From assembly GCF_026914265.1 (NCBI RefSeq), contig NC_069131.1, forward strand, positions 8,386,001 to 8,450,000: 64,000 bases of DNA, given 5' to 3'. Shown here piece by piece: positions 56,901-64,000 of the stretch (the first letter of the stretch is position 1; each line of letters starts with the position of its first letter). Origin of the DNA: Mya arenaria (Eukaryota; Mollusca; Bivalvia; Myida; Myidae). The notes beneath the pieces were generated by a model that saw only the letters and a program-made list of their open reading frames with translations, had not been told where the DNA came from and searched no databases. The translations under genes and the position numbers were made by a program.

Positions 56901-59213
56901 TTCAGAGTTTAATTTGAAATAAAGAGATCTTATTAACAATTAACTATTCTATTCCAGGAGGGCATAAGACAATCCAATACTCACTGATGCTAGCCGGCCA
57001 CACCAAATTTTCATGCGACTGGCATTTTGGAGTTTGGAAAAACAGAATGAGATACATGGATGCAGAGACAGTTGAGGTATTCAGGGAGTTAGATTTTTAC
57101 CACACAAATAGTTTAAAACAATTATAGACATAAATTACTTACACATGTTTCAAGATTGATTAATTTCCTTCTTTTTAATACAGTTATAAACTAATAAGAA
57201 GTGGCATGAAGAAAATGGGATTTTTTATAGTTAAGATTGAAAATAATCATATATGACTAATGTTATATTAAATTGATTATTATATAAAATAAGTTCATTT
57301 ATTATCATGTATATTTAGATATAATAGGTAATTAATAAATTCACTGATGTTATATACTTCATGTAGGCATTACATAGTGCAAGGGTACTGCTCAGTATAA
57401 TCACAATAGTGAAATAAGACGATAACTGCATATAGAAATTGAAGCAGATATTGAGTTCTTGCACTAAGGTGACAATATAATATGTCATATTGGATCGTTT
57501 CTGTCTGAAATTCATTCATCATGTAATGCTTTTCTTCAATACAGGAGGTGGCTTCCACAGAAGCCATGTCATCCCGTAATGGCCACAACATTCCACATAT
57601 TGTTGATGGCAACAGCAAACAAGTGTCGTTCTATGACTGGAGCACCTTCTTCAAAGGCATTTTCAAACCATTGAAGAACATTTCGAAATACCATTCATTT
57701 GAGGTGTCTTCTAACGAGCCTGGGGTTTTAAGAGTAAGGAAGTTTGTTGATGCCCCTGGGGAGAAAATTAACATACTGAAAAACTGCCAAGTGGATATTG
57801 GTGTTCTGCCAGAGCAGATCTTTGGTGAGGGAATAAGTGCAGAAAGGCAATGGTACTTGCATGATGTAAAAAGAGACTTTTGCGGATCAGATAATGCAAA
57901 AAACACAACATGCCATTAGTTGCAAAAGAAGGCTATTCAAAGGCCAAAAAACAAAAGTTGAAATAGGCAACTTTATTGAGAACACTTTCTGTGTGTGTTT
58001 CAGCAAAAGTTATAGTTTGTTTCTTGCTATAAATATATTGGCATGTGTAAGTGGAAGTTTTATGTTTTCATTTACATTCAAAGAATATATTTCTTTGTGT
58101 TACATTGATAAAATATTCATGATCTTAGGAATGTATGGTTTCCTTGGCAACCAAAAGTAACACACTTGATTGATCATTAAATACTTATGTATAAACATGT
58201 ATTTCAATTATGGGAATATCATTGAACAGTCGGCCATCTATAAGTAAAGTATGATGGCATTCATATTTTCCATACACGACTCCAGTATAATGTGAAAGTG
58301 TACATTTATAAGTCTATATGTTAATAGTTATACATTAATATAGTTTCAATAATCCTTGCATGCATATGTTTGTTGTCAATTTTGTCAAATAAGGCATGTG
58401 TCAATGCTTTCCTTGTAAATACATTTCATTCTGTGTCATCTTACAACTCCAAAAGAATGAAATGAGCAAAAAAAAAGAATTATTCTAGGTATAAGTCAGT
58501 TGCTATGGCAACCAAGTATAACATTCTTATTGATTTTAAAAATAATTGATTTCACCAGACAAGTTACATCTTTTAAATAATTGCTTGTTTTAAAATAATA
58601 TGTTTTTTGTTTTGATTAATACAAGGATAAGCTGCACTACTTTTGAACAATTAACCTTGTTTTAGAAAAGTTGCAGATTTTCTTTACAGGGTCTATGTAA
58701 AATTGCTGTTAACATTCTATTTTACTACATAGCTGGCTGAAATTTTAATGCTGTACTAAATATTTCCTGCAAACATAATCTATCAAATTCAAATGTGATT
58801 TTGTCTATTTGAGCTGCTTTTGCGTTTATTTGGATAAATTTCTCGTGAAAAAATTGTAGTCATGGCAACCGTTTCTATGAAATGTACATGTAGTGTTACA
58901 TTTTCCATAAATGATGTTATTGATGTTATGATAATGTTTCCACAGAAATAAAAAATGCTGGATTCAATTTTAATGGAATACAGACTCTTAAAATCAAGGA
59001 CGTTGTATTTACTTATGTTTCCATTTCCTTCATTTTTTTCGCCATTTTATAACAAATAGTGGTATCGCGAAATTTGTCCTCAATCAGTCAATTTTAAAGA
59101 TATCAGCTTAAAACTTCAGGACTTTATTTCTGAAACATAGCACATTCAGAAAATGTAAAAACCTGAAAATGTCATTTTTCCTCATTAGGACCCATTTTCG
59201 CAGACTTGGTCAC
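53954..59213 (+). mobile_element. 5.26-kb cut-and-paste DNA transposon (Sola-like, tentative)
   Basis: The ends are inverted: the first 34 bases from 53954 match the reverse complement of the last 34 (ending 59213) at 27 positions, sharing GTGAC, GCGAAAATG, GTCCT and GAGG. ATAT flanks it on both sides (53950-53953 and 59214-59217). Copy A at 3884-3896 keeps the empty site with a single ATAT. A TA duplication with one extra terminal base is equally possible because the flank is palindromic. Inside is a decayed transposase (54509-57919). The 58160-59160 stretch is noncoding. Confidence 0.85.
54509..57919 (+). pseudogene. Multi-exon transposase of the 53954-59213 element, decayed
   Basis: A start at 54509 gives MKMSQLSEASTTPYELSQDH, then an acidic region with a frameshift near 54640. 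Further pieces include RLPHNAITFEER-type coding and LCFRCQTFSFNMSQSG near 55430. GT-AG introns separate exons ending 55599, then 55714-55799, 56140-56208, 56613-56724, 56958-57076 and 57545-57919. The probable catalytic area is FHFDNCQGQQK (56660), with LAGHTKFSCDWHFG and FYDWSTFFKG downstream. Breaks include a TAG at 55767 in the HYSWDFA segment and a missing A after QGQQK. The HxDNCxGQNK-type motif and 4-bp duplication resemble Sola-like transposases; I hold that name loosely. Confidence 0.7.
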
Positions 59214-60492
59214 ATATACATTTATAACATTTGCTGTTTTCTTGAAATATGGAATTCAGGGCTGCATCTTCCGACTTCCGATTGCTTGATTTATGGCAGC
59301 TTTTTGGCACATCAAAATCTGCAAATAACATCACAGCAATGTTTAACACATACTTAAAATACACACCCCTACTTTGAAAGTATGCAAAATGCCTGTAAAC
59401 AATCATTTGAGGCATACACAACTCTATAGCTATGTAGTAATACATTTGATGAATAGTGCAGAATAAAATGTTTTGAAGATCCAAGTTTATGAAATAAATT
59501 ATCATTTTGATATTTTGCGATGAGGTTTAACAACAAAAATTAAATTATTAAGTTAAATTATTAGTTTGGTGCATCCAAACCACACATGCTTAGAATCTCC
59601 TCTAACTTAAAGATGATGTTCCTTTACCTCAAGGTATGAAATTCCGGACAGGACTATTCTTTGACCAGCACAGCTTCTTGTTCTTAAAAGGTTCTCTTGA
59701 ACACAGGCAACCAGACTGGCTATAGAAAAATAAACAAATCATTTGCATATTTTACAGGAATTTGAGTGAATTTAGGTGTATGGAGGGAAAAAGCAATACA
59801 CTTGATGTTACCGGAAACCTATCCCCCATTTTCCTTAAGAAACCCTTTGTAATTCAATGGAATACACTGAATGTATGAATGAAAGGTATTTTCTCTTCAA
59901 AAAAGACTATTAAAGTGGGTGTTTTGCTGTGATTGTGGAAGTTGATGTGTTTGTTTTTCTATAAGCTGAAAATCAAATATATACTACATTAATCATTATT
60001 CTACATTATGTCTAAAGTTTGGTTTGTTCAACTTATAATAGAATTTGCATTTAAAAAAATGCTCGCATAAAACTTTAAAACAGCATTCTTTTAGATAAAA
60101 CGGATTCACAATACTGACCAATGACAGAGATCAAATAAAAATGATATCATGTCAAAGCCGCCCCCGCAAACGGCATTGAACACAATCATTTATGAATAGA
60201 ACCAGCATGATAAATTTACTTAAAGATCCAAACTCACATATAAAACTACAGTTTTGATAAAATTTCAAAATGTGAATGTGATATAATGCAATATTACCAC
60301 ATGATGTTGTACACCAATTAAAATTGGGTTGGCTGGTCCGTCATCATTAACCCCGGCCCGTTCAAAACATAAACAAAGTTATATTTAGGAATTGGATAAT
60401 AAATATCCTCAATAATAACTACCACAAAATACAATCATTAGAATCCTGATATACAATACGTGAGTCGCTTGCACGAGTTAGTATGTCGGTTT

Positions 60493-60915
60493 AACAAGAA
60501 ACGTAAGTCGTTTATTATTATTTGTTTTATTGATAACTTTCCTCAAAGTAATGCATACTTCGATAAGATTAACCTTTTGCGTTTTATCTTTATTAAGGAT
60601 TGTTGGGATGAGAGTGAGGTTTGTGCACATTAACTGGTTTAAACCCCCAGTAAATTTACATTTTACTGACCGTTCCAAGGCGGTACCTAACAATTCTTTA
60701 TTAAAAATACCTATATTTTTATATATATTGTATGTATGCACTGTGCTGTTTGTGGAGTTTTGTGCTGTTTTTCTATGTTTCCTATTTGTGATTTTATGTT
60801 CTATGTCTTTGGCGTTTACCCAGTGCCATTAAACCGGGTCTATGTTTAAACTTTTTGCTACTGGGCTTGTTTCTGTAGCTTTTTGCATAAATAATAACAA
60901 GAAACGTAAGTCGTT
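60493..60915 (+). mobile_element. SINE-like retroposon with ~20-bp TSD, copy B
   Basis: Same insertion as 5175-5595, here with a cleaner duplication: AACAAGAAACGTAAGTCGTT at 60493-60512 and again at 60896-60915. It therefore inserted before the segmental duplication. Confidence 0.75.
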
Positions 60916-61514
60916 TTCAAAGCCATAAAAATATAAGACATACTTGGCGTCAACAAATGGCATGAAACAAATCATAAATGAATAAAACAAACATGATGAA
61001 TATACTTAAAGAACACAAAATTTCACACATTACTATAGTTTTGATTCATTTCCAAAATGTGAATGTTAAATACTTAAATATTACCACATGATGTTGTACA
61101 CCAACAATAATTAACACAACATACAGTCATTACAATACAAACTACATTTTCAGACAATGAAAATCCAGGAATGCAATCATGTAGTACTAGGCGTAATTAT
61201 TAAGAATTTTTAAGGGTGTTTATAAAGTCCGCCTACTACCACTCAACCGATACACTATCCCAGTGTTACAGTCTGCATTGACAATGTGTCAGCCAATGAG
61301 GTAGAATTCCAAGACTGTTATGTCATATGTAAAACAGAGCAAAACGTGATGGTTTTATTTAACCTGAAACTGCCTGTAGAATAATGAATTAATTGGTCAT
61401 GTGTTGTTAACTTTTGTAGGAAACTTGTTCTTGCAAACAGATATTTAATATTTAGTTTTCTAGACTAGTGGCTATTACAATAACGTTAATTCAATAAAAT
61501 ATGTGTATAATTTT

Positions 61515-62060
61515 CAGATCTAATCGATCAATTCGTGCCAGGAAATGTTACTTAAACGTCTCATAAGTATTGGGCAATTATTAATTTATCGTGCGGCTTT
61601 AGAAGCTTATAACCAACCAACTTAATGGGCAAAAGAAGAAACGGGAACTGGTTCTTGGATCGTTGAAGTGGCTGGTGGTGTGCTTATTGTCTGTAGTGAT
61701 TTATAAACGTACCAAAATATGATGTCAATGCAATACGGAATCGATAAATATTATATTTTAGCAACACTGAGTTTTTTTTCGAGCTTATAAAAGCTTGTAC
61801 TCATTAACTTCCTGTTTAAAGCCTATACTCAACATTTTTAAACTAAAAATTCAAATGATAAGGTAAGACTGTTACGAATTAAACAACGTATATGATAAAA
61901 AATAAAAGAAAACACAAGGCGAATAAGATATAATAAAATCGTCGATTTTTTACATTGGGTCTGAAATCAATAACTCTATCGTCTACACTACTGGCGGTAT
62001 TTTCCTCGGGAAAATTACAAGTATTGGTTTATGTACTGATTTGGTAAATCATTTGATAAG
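61515..62060 (+). pseudogene. Decayed TM exon of the EGF receptor family, copy B
   Basis: Equivalent of 6176-6760. It follows TTTTCAG and holds GTGCCAGGAAATGTTAC, ACGTCTCATAAG, TTTAGAAGC and GCTGGTGGTGTG. Stops and deletions have removed the helix. Confidence 0.75.
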
Positions 62061-62339
62061 CCAGTGGGGTACAATGAAGATAGCGTCATTTTAAACTTAT
62101 AGAAGACATTGTCTTGCGGAAGGAGTCGTTAGCAGGGCCCAGCGACATACCGGAAGGGGGAGCTGGCCACGTGGCCATGGAGAGCAAGGTAGGCCCTCGG
62201 CGCACAAAGAAGATGTCTTAAAGGCATTTTGCCTTTTCCGAGAATACTTTGATGCACACAGACACGCTTTACAACTAACTTTGTAGTAATAAAAGAACGT
62301 AGGCCAAACTGGCCATTCCAAGTGTTGAGAACATTTGAA

Positions 62340-64000
62340 CACGTGTAACATTCAATTCAGGAAAAGAAGGAAATTTCTTCTCTTTGCCAAACTGTTATTG
62401 ATGGCGAGAACTTGGACACGGCCAAAGCAAAAGGTAATGAATCATTAAAGAAAATAAATCATAGAAACAGACTTGTGCGTCTAGCAGATTCTTCTACCGG
62501 GGGCTCGGTCATCGCCAGGGACTACGAAACTCCAAACATGGGCTCAGGCTCAGACAGCGATTAAAAGAAAATTCTCAAGGCCGTGTCCTAGGGAATCAAA
62601 AACTAAAATCTGATTATTCAAACACCCCCAACGGCCACCGTTACGTCAGAGACTTTGACCAAGGGCTACTTTTCCAGTCCCACGTTCTCCAATCGAGTGA
62701 CATCCATGGTCATGGGTGGGGAAAGACAGCAGCTTTTTCGCCCCTACCACACTAACCAAGCCAGTTCCAACGCCAACGCAAACGCCATCCGCTTCGGTTG
62801 CGGACGCAAATGACACTTCCAGTGTGTTTGCGAGTTGGTCGGCGGTTCGTCAGTCAAATGAAAGAGCTGCATCGCAGGGCCTAAACAATGTGAAATATGT
62901 TCATGACTTTAGTGACTGTTGGGGCGAAAATGACATTGATATGCATCGTTTAGACACTTACAGTCCAGTTTCAGGCATACGTGTAAATGTGAATTTAAAA
63001 GCACATGTTTCGTTTTGGCGCAACTCCATATGTTATAGACACTATAGAAAATGGGTATAAAAGTCCCTTTTTGAAAAGTCCTGATGAATCATTTCCAAAC
63101 AATAACAAAATCGGCACTGTCTAATATGGATTTTGTTGAGGAAACTGTTTGTGATATGCTCAAAATTCCACACGTGGTGAGTCCTTTAAAAGTGTCAATT
63201 AATTGTGTATAAAATATATACTTTAGATCTTAGAATTGTAAAGAAATGTATTTGAAAAAGTGACATTTGAAGATTGGAAAAACAGTAATAGAATATTTTG
63301 ACAACGAAAAATGTTTTTTGTTTTAAGTTTGATTTGCCTAAAAGATACTGACAATTTCCGAGAGCATCATATGTGTTTAGGCTTAAGTTTAAAGGAAAAA
63401 TACTATTGTTATTCAGTCGTACCTTTTGAATTGAGCTGTGCCCCTTTTTGTTTTGTTTAAACATTACGTGAAATTGTCAAATATTGGAGATACAATTAAG
63501 GTTGCATTGTTTCTCGACGATGGATGGGCTACTAACAAGAATTTTGAAAGTACAATGAAGGATTCCCTATTTGTCAGAAAACGTTTATCTGATGCAGGTC
63601 TTGTGGTAAATGAAGAAAAGTCAGTTTGGACAGAGTACAAAGACTTGAATGGATAGGTTTAGTCTCGGACAGTGCACATTTTCCTATTTGGATTCCTGAA
63701 AGGAGAATTGCATATTTAAAAACGGCTTTGTTCAGTTTAACAGGTCACTTGCAAAATGTACAGGGTAAATGGTTTCCATGGTGCCCATTATTGGTTATAT
63801 CGCTAGACTCATAAGTATATTTCTGTATTTAGAAATTATCTCAACCATTTCTTGGGATCAAAGAATTGCTTTATCGTCTGAAAATTGGTGTGTTTCAAAA
63901 TTTGAGTTCTGGATGGATCGTATAGACAACATAAATATTTTTTAGTAAAGATACATCAATTGATGTGTTGAAAGTCTTTTGCGATGCTAGTGGTTTTGCA
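62340..64000 (+). mobile_element. Decayed DIRS-like retrotransposon, copy B, cut by window end
   Basis: Equivalent of 7100-8757. Pre-RT ORF at 62716-63060, RT catalytic FLDDGWAT near 63512, connector EWIGLVSD near 63650, and RNase H FCDASGFA at the very end. Lesions are shared with copy A, so it was dead before the duplication. Confidence 0.75.

Larger units (their letters stand above)
46423..64000. repeat. Segmental duplication, copy B (cut by window end)
   Basis: It matches copy A (1-8757) in order and orientation. It has gained the inverted LINE at 48861-53601 and the DNA transposon at 53954-59213, plus small changes such as about 64 extra bp near 47675-47740. Distance between copies is about 46.4 kb at the left end. 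Homology is still continuing at 64000. Confidence 0.93.

Overview
The window is AT-rich animal DNA with GT-AG introns, long repeat-filled introns, APE-type LINEs, DIRS-like retroelements, a tRNA-derived SINE and an intron-bearing DNA transposon. The gene family present (receptors with many MEGF/CED-1-type EGF-like repeats joined to receptor tyrosine phosphatase domains) and the repeat types point to a mollusc, most likely a bivalve. The species cannot be fixed from the sequence alone.

Two related plus-strand genes form the core. Gene 1 (10504-18993) is spliced as signal peptide, one large exon of about ten EGF-like repeats, a transmembrane exon, and a short tail with an ITAM-spaced tyrosine pair (YEDI-x9-YTTL). 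It has no phosphatase exons. It also has two tandem first exons (10504-10618 and 12788-12860) and a strong upstream acceptor that would give a secreted form ending at 17521. Gene 2 (25186-42530) has the same signal, EGF and TM layout but continues into tandem tyrosine phosphatase domains D1 and D2. About 21 exons can be joined in phase, with one break: in the D1 active-site exon (35848-35958) roughly 28 bp are missing just after HCSAGIG, which removes the catalytic arginine and shifts the frame. D2 is a natural pseudophosphatase type (HCRDGGSKSG, WPD loop changed to DWNRTG). The locus therefore holds a possible ITAM-type receptor beside a phosphatase-type receptor with matching ectodomains.

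The genes sit between two copies of a segmental duplication, 1 to at least 8757 and 46423-64000 (the latter cut by the window end). Both copies carry a decayed remnant of the same receptor family's TM exon (about 6176-6760 and 61515-62060), so the family has expanded and decayed here repeatedly. Both also carry a DIRS-like RT fragment, a LINE fragment and a SINE-like element with a target-site duplication near 20 bp. Copy B was later hit by an inverted LINE (48861-53601, ORF1 and ORF2 both broken, 3' end missing, about 1.17 kb of target lost) and by a 5.26-kb cut-and-paste DNA transposon (53954-59213) with terminal inverted repeats, a 4-bp duplication and a decayed multi-exon transposase that I tentatively place near Sola.

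The remainder is introns and intergenic DNA: degenerate LINE pieces (22815-24460), a 3-kb foldback in a gene 2 intron (38454-41423), MITE-like hairpins, a 31-bp satellite (45057-45745), a diverged minisatellite (33736-34075), a low-complexity tract (19590-20430) and microsatellites. I found no rRNA, functional tRNA or CRISPR array.
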